A DNA stretch of 64,000 nucleotides from Anthonomus grandis grandis (taxonomy: Eukaryota > Arthropoda > Insecta > Coleoptera > Curculionidae), in NCBI RefSeq assembly GCF_022605725.1, contig NC_065549.1, forward strand, positions 19,621,614 to 19,685,613, in the 5' to 3' direction. Below the pieces are notes generated by a model. It did no database searches and was not told the origin of the DNA. It saw nothing but the letters and a program-made list of their open reading frames with translations. This document shows positions 46,501 through 56,495 of this stretch, piece by piece (the first letter of the stretch is position 1; every line of letters starts with the position of its first letter). The position numbers were made by a program, and so were the translations under genes.

Positions 46501-49500
46501 TCCAGTTTTAATAAAGTTGTCGCACAAGCTAGGAAGACTGGTTCACACAATTGGTGTTGTGAAAAATGTGCCGCCGTTAAGGTTAGGTGCCGTGCATCGT
46601 TGGCGCCATCCAATCTGTTGAGTGACCCGGATCAGGTTCAAGATCAGCAGGCATCTTTGTCGGGTCGAGTAATGTCTGGTCATCAGTCCGACTTGTTGCT
46701 GTCGCCTGCGATTGCCAACAGCGATTTCGTTACAGCCCGTAAACGTGTTTCGCAGCCGTATGTTTCGAACAGTGCACAGGATCAATTCGCTGAAACAGCT
46801 GACGACTTTTCGAGGTTAAGAGAGAAAATTCAAGATCGTCTAGTAAACAAACAGAATATTGAGATGCCGGATGTTGTTTTGATCATATTAAATATTTTTA
46901 ATGCTATTAACGATCAGAACACTAAGCTGACATGTCTGTTGGATGAAATTAAGGCTATTCAGACAGGCGACCTTGGCTCAGTGGTATCTGAGCTTAAATC
47001 TGAGGTCCAAGACCTTAAGTATGAGTTGGATCAATTAAAATCTCAGGGGGTAAGTAAGACTAACATGGCTGCTGAGCAGACCCCTGCAGAGATTTACGAG
47101 GAAATGCACGAAAGAGCTTCCAGATCCAAGAATGTTATTTTTTATGATGTCCCTGAGAGTAATGCCGAAGAATCTAAAGTTCGTTTAGATCACGACAAGA
47201 AGTATGTAACTGAGTGCTTTCTAAGACTAAATATTACCTGTACAAGTTTTAAAGCCTATCGTCTAGGCAAATTGAACAAAGACAAATTGAGACCTTTAAG
47301 AGTGGTTTTCCCTAATAGTGAGCTGGCATCCTCTGTTTTAAAAAATCGTAAATCACTTAATAACCTTCAAATTAAAATAAAAATAAAAGCTGACCTAACA
47401 CCTATTCAACGTAAGCAAGTAAAAAATGCTTATGAAGAACTTACTTTGCGCTCACGTACAGAACAGAACTTATGCATACAATATTTTAATAGCATTCCTA
47501 AAGTAGTCCAACAAAAGAGGAATAATGTTATTAAGCAGACTCCAAAAAACTAAATGTATACTTTCATAATGCAGGTGGTTTGCGAACTAAAATAGCTGAT
47601 CTGCGGAATGCTGTCAACAGTTGCATATATGATGTTGTGATTTTGGTGGAGTCTTGGCTTAATGAAGATTTTCTAGACTGGAGTTAAGGTTCACTGACTT
47701 CAATATTTTTCGTCAGGATCGAAGTTACACAAATACAGGGAGGCAAAGGAGTGGTGGCACTTTGATTGCTGTTCGTAAATGTTTTAAAGCCAGGTTATTA
47801 CAGTCCAGTGATTCAACCCTGGAACACATCTTTGTGCTTGTATCATGCAGTGACAAGAATATCATTTTTGGTGCTGTCTACATCCCTCCTGCTTCTCCTT
47901 TATCAATTTATGAGGAATTTGCCTCTACATCCATGGATCTTGTGAGTATTCATACTAGTTGTGATATTCTATTTTGTGGTGATTTTAATCTGCCACATGC
48001 GGTATGGAGGAACACTGTGAACGGACTGCATGTTGAGTCTATAACATCTGCAAATGTGCTATGTAGTTGTTGTAACTATCTTAATCTTAAGCAGGTGAAT
48101 GGCTTGCCAAATTTGTTTGGTACTTTTCTTGATCTGTTTTTCTCAAGTTTGTCAAATGTTAAAGTCATATATGCTACTGAAAATTTATCACCGGCATCAA
48201 ACCACCATCCTGCTTATGAAATAAGTATTCCTATTAATTGTGATTTTAGTCTTAAGTATGATGTTTATTATTATGATTTTGTAAACTGTGATTTTGTTGC
48301 CATTAATAATTACCTTGCTTGCATGAATTGGGATACTTACAATGCTCGCTATTTTGCTATTGAGATGTTTGTTCCAATTAAACATTTTAAATCATCTAAT
48401 TTTCCCACTTGGTTTAGTAGAAAATTACAGAATCTTGTTATTCAAAAAAAGATTGCTCACACAAAATTCAAAAATAGTAAGAATCCTATGGATTATGTTA
48501 ATTTTTCAAATTTGAGGAATAAATGTAAAACTCTTCGTGATGAATGTTTTAGGTCATATATTGAAAGATTAAATACTGAAATTTCTCATGATCCTTCTTC
48601 ATTTTGGAAACACATCAATAGATTACGTAGGTCTGATTCATACCCCAATAGCATGCATATGGAAGCCGAGGTTGCTGGTAATGGTCAAGATATTGTAAAC
48701 TTATTTGCTAGGTATTTTGAAACTACATACAGGCAACCTGTCCGCAAGGCTCCTGACTATAAATTTGATTACAGTCTGGATTTAAATCGCATCTCTTTTT
48801 CTTTATTGGACATATTTGATGAAATCTTACGCCTTCCGAACAAACATTCTTTTGGCCCTGATGGTATCCCATCTGTTTTTCTTAAAAACTGTGTGTGCAC
48901 TCTGAGTAAGCCTCTGCATCACCTTTTCAATCTTTGCTTGACATCAGGCAAATTTCCTGATTATTGGAAGGTAAGCTTTTTAACGCCAATTCATAAAAAT
49001 GGGGATAGAACTGATATTTGTAATTATAGAGGTGTGTGTATTCAGTCTGTAGTTCCTAAACTGTTTGACAGGTTGTTTTCTGTGCGATTTTCGTGGCACT
49101 GTAGGCGATTACTTAGTGATCATCAGCATGGTTTTTGTCAGGGTAGATCTACGGTGACTAACCTGTTGACTTACCAGTATGATTTGATTGGTGCTTTTGA
49201 GAGGTCTGTACAGGTCGATAGTGTGTACACAGACTTCTCAAATGCCTTTGATAGGGTTGGTCATGAACATCTGGTTCAGAAGTTTGGGGCTATGGGCCTT
49301 GGTAGGACTTTGGTCAAGTTTTGTCACAGTTTTTTGACTGGTCGCACACAGTTGGTCAGGATAAGTAATTATATTTCTAATGGTATTGAAGTATCTTCAG
49401 GCGTGCCTCAAGGTTCGCATATTGGACCGGTCTTTTTTAACTTGTTCATAAGAGATTTGAGTGATGTAATAGTTCATTCAAAACATCTTGCTTTTGCTGA

Positions 49501-52500
49501 TGATTTTAAACTGTATAAAGCCATTGAGTCATATCTTGATGCTGAGCTACTTCAATTGGATTTAAATAGTGTTGCTGAGTGGTGTAATAGCAATAGTCTG
49601 GAACTGAATGTAAAGAAGTTTGTATGTATTTCGTTTGGTCGTTCTAATAAAATTATTAATTATCAATACACAATCAACAATAACGAACTCAAGTCAGTTG
49701 ATACAGTTAAAGATTTAGGTGTTCTTTTTGATACCAATCTAACTTTTTTGCCGCACATTTTGGATATTATTAACAGCAGTATGCGTAGTCTTGGTTTTAT
49801 CACTAGAAATAGTGTACATCTTTCACCTTATTGTTTCAAATTACTTTATTACCCTTTGGTACGTTTCTTGCTTGAGTATGCGTCTGTAATTTGGTCCCCT
49901 TATTATGATTCTCATATTGAACACCTTGAGGCTGTACAAAGAAGATTCTTAAGATCCCTTGCTTACAGAGCTGAAGTTAATATTTTTCGTAATTATTACA
50001 TCGACTATAATGCTATCAGTGTCCAATTTAATATCCCTAATCTTGAAGTCAGACGGCATTATTCTGATGCTTTAACGTTTTATAAGATCTTAAATGGTTT
50101 ATATCATTGTCCTACCATCTTGGAAGCAATTCCTTTTAACACCTGTCAAAGAAGGATCAACTCTTCTATGTTTCGTTTACCCTTTCATTCGGCCAACTAT
50201 GGGTTTTTTTCTCCACTGACTAGGACTTTGCGTTTCTTTAATGAAAATAGTTTGGATCCATTTTCCGGCGGCTTACGGTCATTCAAATCAAAAATAAATA
50301 ATCTTACACTTTAACCTACGTTCCTTGGATAGTGCTAAGTTTTTAGCCCTGTTGATGACTGTTTTTTCAGAGGTTTTATCTTGTAATATATATATTTTTT
50401 TTGTAATTCTAGTATTGTATTTATATTGCTATATTGTTTAGTATTTTGTATTATCTATTTTGTTTTTGTAAACTGGCTCTGCCGTATATTGAAATAAATA
50501 AATAAATAAATAAAATCTACTGTATCTTGTGAAAAAGACATATTACTAACAAAGCTCTTCAGAGCCTCGATTACAAAAGGATTACAAATTTTAAGTGCTA
50601 ATTTAACATTTTGTCTTTTATAAATGATGCATATAAAGCTTTGAAGCTAAGTGAATAGCCATGTTTTAATAATTTGTCTTGTTCCAATTCATAGTCTTTT
50701 TATGATGGAAAAAACCGCATATTTTTCTTGACTGTCTCAAAATCAGGATAAAAAAATGTTTGATCAGGTTTTGAATTAAGCCAGGTATTAAAAATACATT
50801 TCAATAAATGAACTGTGTCAAAAAGATAAAATAGGGTTTTTGCTGGATCAATAGGATGTGGGTAAACCATGCTGAGTTTTTTAAAGGGTGAAATATTACT
50901 CATGGTCTTATTATTTACTGCATTATTATCACTAACTGTACAAAATACTAGGCAACCAATTTCCTCTAATTTTTTTATTGTTTTAATAAACTGATATAAC
51001 ATTTCCGAATTTATTCTGAACACAGGACCTATATGAATACCTTCTTTGAAACTTGAACATGGGCTAGTTAGCATAAATGCCACCACAGAGGATGCAATAG
51101 TATTGTTATTTACTGCAGTGCCTACAGTATTGCCTCCTTTATAATCCAAACAGGAGTCAATATGAATTTCATCAAAAAGAAATATAACATTTTTGTCTTT
51201 ATGTGTTAGGTACTGAAAAATATTCTGAGCATAGGTTAAAAAAAAAATTCTTTCATCAATGTGAGGATCTGTTAAAAATGTATTACAAATGTTTTTGGGA
51301 TGAGGCAGTATAAGACGGACAGGGTTAGGCAAATATTTATAACAATGGGGACAGATAGTAAATAAAATTGAACATAAGATGATGGTGCTAGGTGAATATC
51401 TATATCTCTCCTTGTTAACCATAATAAAGGTAGCTGTTCTGAAATAAATCTTAAGTTTTGTGTCAATTTATCAGAGCCTTTTATACTTAAAAGAATATCT
51501 ATAACAAAATTTATTATGTTTTTAGTTTTGTCGGAATCAGTTTGGTTACCAACTTGGTTTGGTTGGTGGTTCATATATTTCATTGCTATCTACTAGTTAA
51601 TAGGTAACTTTAATTTTTTAATAAGGTTCAGTGTTAAAAATTAAGGAAGTTGACATCATCTTATTATAAATTGTATCTACCATATTTCCTAACGTATCCA
51701 AGCTGCTAGTTTTAAATAGTGACTTTGGTATCGAAACAGAAATAGAGTGGCCATATAAATATGTCTCTAATATCAAATCGTTATAAATAAAAAGTTATTC
51801 CAGGACCAGAAGTATACTCTAATTTAAATAATCTTAAATTATCAGAATTTGCTACTAAGAACCACCCACCCTTAACATTAAAACTTTTAAAAACCCTTCA
51901 AAATTGACGAAATATGTATCCTCTTTATGATTATTAAACTTTTGTTTACTTTCCCTAAAGCTTGCTAAAGATGTAACTCTACTAAATATTAACTAATTTT
52001 TTTCAAAAAATAATCGGGGCAATTTGGAAAAATATTTGGAATAGAATTTTTCTTTAATCAGGGTTTTTTTAAATTGACTAAAATAATTTTACCTGTTTTG
52101 GGATCCTGCTCAGAAATATATTGCAAATTATATTACCTTTAGGAAAATGTAACTCACACACTTTGAGTATTTACTCACACACTAAATCGTTTCGCGGCAT
52201 TGCTCGTAACCATTTGTTTTGCAACGATTGACTCTCTTTTGGAAAACTAAATACATGAACTTTAGGCACGTTTTCAGAGTAATTTCCCTGACATTCAGGT
52301 GCACAACTTATACAGCATAGTCAGATTAGTTTATTACAGATTTTAATGTGTAAAAATGAAAAAAACTAATGGAACCGGCAGTAAAAGCAAAAAGATAAAC
52401 AACCTGTAGCCGACTGTTACACGTCGGTCGGCTACTATGTGATCTAATTTGTTAGGCCTACATATGATGACGTCACACCAAAATTATTGTAAGTGCTCTG

Positions 52501-54290
52501 GCCTTTCTAAAGATACCCCCTTTAGATTTGCTAGATATCATACAAATTTTATAGGAGCACATAAAGATTTATTGTATTAAAATTAAACGAATTAAACCAA
52601 AATTTCTTTATTTTACCTTAGTGGAATCACATATAAGATACTGTATTCCATTCTGGGGTTTCTGTACTTAATATCTTGTTCAATCCTCTTTTGTTCTACA
52701 AAAAAGAGCTGTTCGGTCATTGTGTCTGGTATATCAATGTACTCATTGCAAACCACTATTCATTGATATTAAAATCCTCACCCTACCAACTCTTTTTGTT
52801 TTGAAAACAGTGTATATTGTTCACAAACATCTTTTTAATTTCTCAAATACCCAAACTTATCAAATATGCCTGGAACCTGTTTTATGTTCACCTATTCCTC
52901 ACTTTAGTTACATAAAGAACTCCATTATTTATATGGGCATTAAAATGAATAACCACATGGCATTGAGTGTTTGACATTAGTTCAAAAACCTTTAATTTAA
53001 CCAACAATAATTATATTAGTAAAATATTTCTGCTATCCTTGTGAGTTCTATAAGATTTTATTGTATATCTTGTCAAATATTGACTTATAGATAACAAACA
53101 CACTTTACTGTTCAAGAAGTACAACATATATAATTCTTATTAACGAAGCTTGAAAGACATATCTACAATATTAAGTTCTATAAGACTTTATTGTATATCT
53201 TATAGAACTTAATATTGTAGATATGTCTTTCAAGCTTTGTTAATAAGAATTATATATGTTGTAGTTCTTTAACAATAAAGTGTGTTTGTTATCTATAAGT
53301 CAATATTTGACAACAGATTTTTTTCTGTATGGCTTCCCTGTGTAATGGTTTTAAAGAAGAATAGGCACATGTAAATAATAATTAGTGCTCTGAAGTTGTG
53401 TTCGGAATAACATATGTTTGTTTAAGCAAATTGGAAAGAACATGTAAATTAATTTCTTTAAATATTAAATGGACACTACTACCATTCAAAAACTTGTAGA
53501 TATCACCTGAGCAATATGCGTCCCATCCCCAAGGACCTACCTACAAATCATCAAAACATTTTTAGATCTTAAAACATAGGTATTATCCTTGGTATTATCT
53601 CATAAATAATAAAAATTTTCTAGGGGCACATGAAGATCTATTATACAAAAAGAATTAAACCAAAATTTCTTTATAAGTCAAAATTTGACAAAATTTTTTT
53701 TTCTTAGTTGTTTCCCTATCTATAAATGCTTTTAAAACTCTATTAATCAAAAAATGAAGTATCTAAACAACATATTTACATTTCGCTTACCTTCATGCAT
53801 ATATTTTAAGAAAAGAATCATGCAAGATGCTATAACTGAAGCAAAACCAAAAACAAATCCCAAGAAGATCCAAATTCTAGCTCCACGAGTACCCAAACAT
53901 CCACCTTCGAATGAGTCACCACCCATCTAGGCAGACAAAATAGCACATTTAGAGTAATATAATAAAAAATTCATTAATTGTATGAAAGTACCTGTGCATT
54001 TGAAACAGAATTCACCATAATCAGTGAAATGGTACCTGCCACACCACACATCCAATAACCAGCTGGGATAAGGCCTGGATCTTTTGTAGCCGAGTCAATT
54101 ATGATCCACCAACCAGTAAAAAACTAAAAAAAAGTTTTTTTTAATTGATTTAACAATAATGTTTCTTTTTTTGCAGGTCAAGACTTACTAAGAACCCAGC
54201 TAACATGGAAGCATAGGCATTTTTCTTGTCTCCTTCAAACCAAATGCAACCCGGCATATTGACATTTCTAAGACAGTCAAAAATTGCCAT
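40473..54290 (-). CDS. TMEM50: TMEM50 homologue, four-pass membrane protein (whole spliced gene)
   Basis: Four exons on the - strand: 54290-54189, 54123-53992, 53926-53791, 40573-40473. GT-AG sites and phases agree, giving 471 nt and 156 residues, the usual family length. Landmarks: N-terminal MAIFDCLRNV; FFTGWWIIIDSA; MVNSVSNAQ; GCLGTRGARIWIFLGFVFGF; and the C-terminal signature FKFGRTEDVWG. Four hydrophobic segments are visible (roughly residues 28-46, 59-76, 97-122, 127-145). TMEM50A/B proteins reside in ER/Golgi membranes; their function is poorly defined. The last intron is 13.2 kb and stuffed with transposons, while the first two are 65 bases each. The gene converges on shn. Homology is confident; expression across the long intron is not shown. 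Confidence 0.92.
40742..43788. mobile_element. piggyBac-type transposon, complete ends, 3047 bp
   Basis: Flanked by TTAA on both sides (40738-40741 and 43789-43792), the obligatory piggyBac target. Inverted ends begin CACATTGAGCGCCA (left) and CACATTAAGCGCCA (right, - strand). Subterminal DNA on both sides is filled with the heptamer GTGTCTG or its complement, including the perfect palindrome CAGACACCGGTGTCTG at 40759-40774. The transposase inside is on the - strand and broken. Inserted in TMEM50 intron 3, in the same orientation as the gene. Confidence 0.92.
41161..42783 (-). pseudogene. piggyBac transposase, frameshifted
   Basis: From the N-terminus (42783): acidic serine-rich leader; PFDFYSVFIDDKT; after frame changes PTINEEIKKLFGLLSYMGIV; DESLIPFRGRVILRQYMPQK (first catalytic region); CCNAGYTCNMKAYSGKEADG; TVVTDNFYTSLDLANKLLEK (second catalytic aspartate, VTDNFYTS); ILKWKNKRDVLMLSTKYTD; NLGKTPIDISDQFSSYGSAL; and a C-terminal cysteine-rich domain (CKGCYKKK...CDDCDNKPRYDC). 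A stop plus frameshift near 41760, a break near 42016 and another near 42390 prevent a full protein. The element is therefore dead, though a helper could act on its ends. Confidence 0.9.
43793..44036. other. TMEM50 intron 3, short stretch between elements
   Basis: No feature recognised. Confidence 0.4.
44037..44252 (-). pseudogene. Mariner-like transposase C-terminal remnant
   Basis: A 71-codon frame reads TQPDSLEVLRNRIFNECQLI and FANVRRGFEQLYFC, which parallels the extreme C-terminus of the same mariner-like group as at 8890-9770 (LRxRIxxACxxI ... VRxxFxxRLxxC). No catalytic blocks are present upstream. Confidence 0.5.
44696..45333. mobile_element. Candidate MITE, 638 bp
   Basis: The ends are inverted copies: CCGATTTTCAGCGT at 44696-44709 and its reverse complement ending at 45333, with similarity continuing into GAAT. 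Both ends have ACGTCAC further in (near 44765 and 45271). There is no coding capacity. The target duplication is unclear. Confidence 0.5.
45861..45900. repeat. Perfect hairpin, 18-bp arms
   Basis: Arms 45861-45878 and 45883-45900 are exact reverse complements around the loop TACC. It lies just outside the left end of the P-type element. Confidence 0.85.
46384..47553 (+). CDS. LINE ORF1, PHD-type finger and RNA-binding protein
   Basis: 389 residues, intact. Residues 7-62 form a cysteine-rich PHD-like finger (CCKC ... CSLC ... WFHRGC ... WCCEKC). A predicted coiled coil follows at about 165-225 (heptad-like LLDEIKAI ... VVSELKSEVQDLKYELDQLK). An RRM-like domain at about 247-350 begins SKNVIFYDVPESNAEESKVR. 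PHD-fingered ORF1 proteins are known in the CR1/Jockey branch; their role is assumed to be RNA binding, chaperoning and perhaps chromatin targeting. It ends just before ORF2, with a short overlap of frames. The reading frame is undamaged, unlike ORF2. Confidence 0.88.
   Translation: MANVSSCCKCRRGFSSNSSSVECSLCNSWFHRGCTGLSVSSFNKVVAQARKTGSHNWCCEKCAAVKVRCRASLAPSNLLSDPDQVQDQQASLSGRVMSGHQSDLLLSPAIANSDFVTARKRVSQPYVSNSAQDQFAETADDFSRLREKIQDRLVNKQNIEMPDVVLIILNIFNAINDQNTKLTCLLDEIKAIQTGDLGSVVSELKSEVQDLKYELDQLKSQGVSKTNMAAEQTPAEIYEEMHERASRSKNVIFYDVPESNAEESKVRLDHDKKYVTECFLRLNITCTSFKAYRLGKLNKDKLRPLRVVFPNSELASSVLKNRKSLNNLQIKIKIKADLTPIQRKQVKNAYEELTLRSRTEQNLCIQYFNSIPKVVQQKRNNVIKQTPKN
47535..50314 (+). pseudogene. 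LINE ORF2, endonuclease and reverse transcriptase, one frameshift
   Basis: The frame starts before the ORF1 stop: KLNVYFHNAGGLRTKIADLR and VILVESWLNEDFL are the endonuclease start. Near 47680 the frame shifts; RFTDFNIFRQDRSY and SGGTLIAVRK resume in the frame that stays open to 50314. Endonuclease motifs include LFCGDFNLPHAVW. The last catalytic block reads SNHHP where SDHxP is usual, so the aspartate is replaced. Reverse transcriptase blocks are intact: YTDFSNAFDRVGHEHL, SSGVPQGSHIGPVFFNLFI, LAFADDFKLYKAI, then the usual C-terminal thumb and LEYASVIWSPYY. The frameshift and the Asp-to-Asn change suggest it can no longer move alone. Confidence 0.88.
50540..52400 (-). pseudogene. P-element/THAP9-like transposase, broken
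   Basis: At the N-terminal end (52300-52110) the - strand reads CAPECQGNYSENVPKVHVF, QNKWLRAMPRNDLV, a stop, then KVCELHF: a decayed C2CH THAP DNA-binding zinc finger with the conserved tryptophan. Near 51470-51360 are FISEQLPLL and YRYSPSTIILCSILF. The main open frame (51422-50700) has LFDEIHIDSCLDYKGGNTVG, the catalytic DEMxI-like motif, SSFKEGIHIGPV, VFCTVSDNNAVN and DTVHLLKCIFNTWLN, the D-x-x-H-L-L-K block. Past 50700, DKLLKHGYSLSFKAL continues with stops until the LINE tail. The C-terminus is missing. Inactive. Confidence 0.85.
52540..53690. repeat. Diverged direct repeats flanking and following the P-type element
   Basis: 52540-52612 and 53612-53682 share TTAAACCAAAATTTCTTTAT-style sequence in the same orientation (AATTAAACCAAAATTTCTTT exact). 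45898-45960 and 53479-53540 share CTACCA-TCAA-AACTT and ATATCACCTG-GCAATAT. So the block at 53479-53690 contains both outer flanks of the P-type transposon in order. Confidence 0.6.
53045..53312. repeat. Large hairpin with 115-bp arms
   Basis: 53071-53185 and 53199-53312 are near-perfect reverse complements with a 13-base loop. The loop and left outer flank repeat AGTTCTATAAGA-TTTATTG (53045 and 53174). No coding capacity; lies in TMEM50 intron 3 about 480 bases from exon 3. Likely a foldback element. Confidence 0.85.
53791..53926 (-). CDS. TMEM50: TMEM50 exon 3
   Basis: Encodes MGGDSFEGGCLGTRGARIWI and the third membrane segment to LKYMHE. Leaves one base (phase 1) before GTAAGC. Confidence 0.93.
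53992..54123 (-). CDS. TMEM50: TMEM50 exon 2
   Basis: 44 codons in phase 0: FFTGWWIIIDSATKDPGLIP, then a hydrophobic segment, to SNAQ. Acceptor TTTTTTTTAG, donor GTACTT. Confidence 0.93.
54189..54290 (-). CDS. TMEM50: TMEM50 exon 1
   Basis: 34 codons from the ATG at 54290. Encodes MAIFDCLRNVNMPGCIWFEG and ends at AGFL before a perfect GTAAGT donor. Confidence 0.9.
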
Positions 54291-54299
54291 TTTGAATCG

Positions 54300-54720
54300 G
54301 ATTGTAAAGAAAATAAACTAATAAAGAGTTCAAATAAGTTGAATAGTCTTTTTAACTTAGGTCTTAGACTTAGTAAACAATACTTTTTGATTCCTTATTT
54401 TCCTCGGAAATGACTTTGACATGATTAGCAACTTTGAGTCATATGTTCGCTTCTTCTTCTACTCGCTCTCCTCTGCTGTGTCAGAAGGTAGTCTTGTGGG
54501 CTCTGCTCCATAAAGAAATAAACATAGAGAAATAAATAAAAATAATTTTTATTAATTTCTCTATGCTCTGCTCATATATTCGCCGTCAGGGATCTTTCTC
54601 TATGAAATAAATATTTGGTTTTTAATATATAGCAACTTAACCAAGTTTGTTAAATAGGAGCAAGTAAGAAACGCACTGTTGCCAAGCATTCTAGTGGTAA
54701 ATTCATATCACTATATACAG
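54300..54720. other. Region upstream of TMEM50
   Basis: Likely holds the TMEM50 leader and promoter on the - strand. It includes a short inverted pair around AGAGAAATAAATAAAAA/TTATTAATTTCTCT (about 54528-54564). No defined promoter element is visible. Confidence 0.35.
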
Positions 54721-56190
54721 TGTGTTGCACCGCCGGGCGGGACATAAGAAATCCCATGTAATATTTAATAGGGTCAAACATTGGCTCCTCTAATTAGAAA
54801 AAATATGTATAAGAATAATTTAAAGAGCACCAAAATCTGCAACCAACAAAATAACTTTAATTATTTTTGGTTTGTCTGTTTAGAAGTACCAGCCAACAAT
54901 CTTTACCAAAAAATTTATCTTTTTTTATTGCCTCGTATTCACAGGTATGCCAGCAAAAATTAATTGCCATGACTGGTAATGAACATCAAATAATTTGTCA
55001 TAATAAGTTCACTGCATTAAAATTCTTTATTAAAAAACTCAGCTATGAGTTACACTACGGAAGAAAAAGTACTTTTAACCAAAAAACCATTTAACCATTA
55101 AATGGTTTTACCAAGGCAATAGTTACCGAGAAATTTCAGACTATTTGCAGCTTTTTTTCTAAATAGGCCGATACCAGAAAAATCAACAGTTAAGGGCACT
55201 GTAGTAAATAATTGCAAAAGTGAGGCAAACACCGAACGAAATAATCATTAAAGGCAACAAAAAGAAAAAAAAGATAAACACTTGCTGGTTTTTTTACATG
55301 TGGAAGAAAATTAAGGAAAAATAAGTACAAGAAATCTTGGAGAGATCATGGGCATTAATCATACAACTGCGCTTCAGGCTTATATGGAACAATTCGTACA
55401 AATATGGAAGGCATTAAGAGCTTAGAGCTGAAGATGAATTACAGCGGCAGGGGTTCTGTTTGGATATGATGGTAACTGGAAAGGGCAAACATGGATATTG
55501 GCCTGAGACACATAATTAATGCGGCACCAAGGTCTCCTAATCTCTCTCCCAACGATTTTTTTCTGTGGGCCATTAAAAAAATAAAATTTACAAGGATAAG
55601 AAGTATCCAAATCTCGAGAGTTAAAAAGTGCGATTTCGATGAACTGTAACAAAATTTCAGTTGATCAATTAGCGAATGTTAGAAATGAGTTTTACGATCG
55701 TTTGAGTTATTGCTTAGCGACTTACGGAGAAATATTTGAACATTCGTTTAACATTTTTTTAAGTTAATATTTTAGGTTTATTAAATTATTTTTAATAAAA
55801 AAATAAAGCCTTAAAGTTTAAAATTTTGTTAAATATTTCATAGTTTAAAATAAAATAATTTGTGTGCATGTGTACGATTGTACGAATGTTCAATAATAAT
55901 TAAAACCACAATTTTATTATGACAACTTTACTTGGCAGTTTACCCTTACCTACAAACTTTGTATCTTTCTCACCTTAAGTGATACCTGTAAGTACGGGGG
56001 ACAAAAAAGACAAAATTTTCACCAAGATTTTCGCCAATAACTTCTAAACGGACATCTTGTTGGACGCAGATTTTAGTGCTCTTTAAATTACTCTAATACA
56101 TTTTCTCTCTAAAATAATTAGGAGAGCCAATATTTAACCCTATTAAGAATTACATGGGATTTTCTATGTCCCGCCTTGCTGTACAACACA
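54721..56190 (+). mobile_element. Mariner-like element with long inverted repeats, 1470 bp, decayed
   Basis: The two ends are inverted copies over roughly 150-200 bases: TGTGTTGCACCGCC...GGCGGGACATAAGAAAT on the left, TGTGTTGTACAGC...GGCGGGACATAGAAAAT from the right on the - strand, then shared AATTTAAAGAGCAC-AAAATCTGC. Inside, the + strand has an N-terminal MSYTTEEKVLLTKK at about 55041 and a C-terminal APRSPNLSPNDFFLWAIKK at about 55526-55582 (the SPDLxPxDFFLWG block) with many stops and a large internal deletion. A dead mariner-like element. Confidence 0.75.
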
Positions 56191-56246
56191 ATATAGGATA
56201 ATAATACAAGTATACATATAATGTATATGATGATAATATACTCACT

Positions 56247-56272
56247 GATATTATTATTATTATTATTATATG
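56247..56272. repeat. (TTA)n microsatellite
   Basis: Six or more TTA units next to the end of the Tc1 remnant. Confidence 0.7.
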
Positions 56273-56495
56273 TAATAAGAAGTATTACACCCAGAACTTA
56301 ACTTTTTGGCAATGAGGTAGTCTTCCATCAAGAATGAAACGTTAACATTTGCAAGAATTTTTATGGACAAGTAATAAAAAAAAAATGTATAATGTCTTTG
56401 GCGACTCTGCAGCTGATTACACTCCTGTATACGTCTAGGCATTAACAAAATGAGACGATCGATGTCTAGTGGTGGCACCTTATTACAAGCAACTC
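56266..56495 (-). pseudogene. Tc1-like transposase, C-terminal part
   Basis: The - strand reads CNKVPPLDIDRLILLMPRRI and SRQRHY, the C-terminal end of Tc1 transposases (IPQxxIxxLIxSMPRRxxxCIxxxGxxTxY). It is the missing end of the Tc1 remnant at 59703-60260; the composite retrotransposon insertion between separates them. Confidence 0.7.

Larger units (their letters stand above)
46300..50513 (+). mobile_element. Non-LTR retrotransposon (Jockey/CR1 group), nearly full length
   Basis: Carries ORF1 (46384-47553) and ORF2 (about 47535-50314), then a 200-base 3' UTR ending in a short AAAT repeat tail (TAAATAAATAAATAAATAAA, 50492-50513) rather than a plain poly(A). The 5' limit is not fixed; it lies between the left P-type end (46018) and 46384. 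Inserted into the P-type transposon in the opposite coding orientation. A clear target-site duplication was not found. Confidence 0.85.
45975..52505. mobile_element. P/THAP9-type DNA transposon, interrupted by a LINE
   Basis: Inverted ends share AAGGCCRGAGCRCTTA (45975 inward; 52505 inward on the - strand), and after a short gap a perfect 24-bp inverted core at 45995-46018 and 52453-52476, which contains TGACGTCA. A P-element-like transposase is encoded on the - strand between them. The non-LTR retrotransposon at about 46300-50513 sits inside, so the P-type element is the older insertion. Paralogous sequence at 53479-53690 resembles both outer flanks joined and may represent the empty site. 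Confidence 0.8.
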
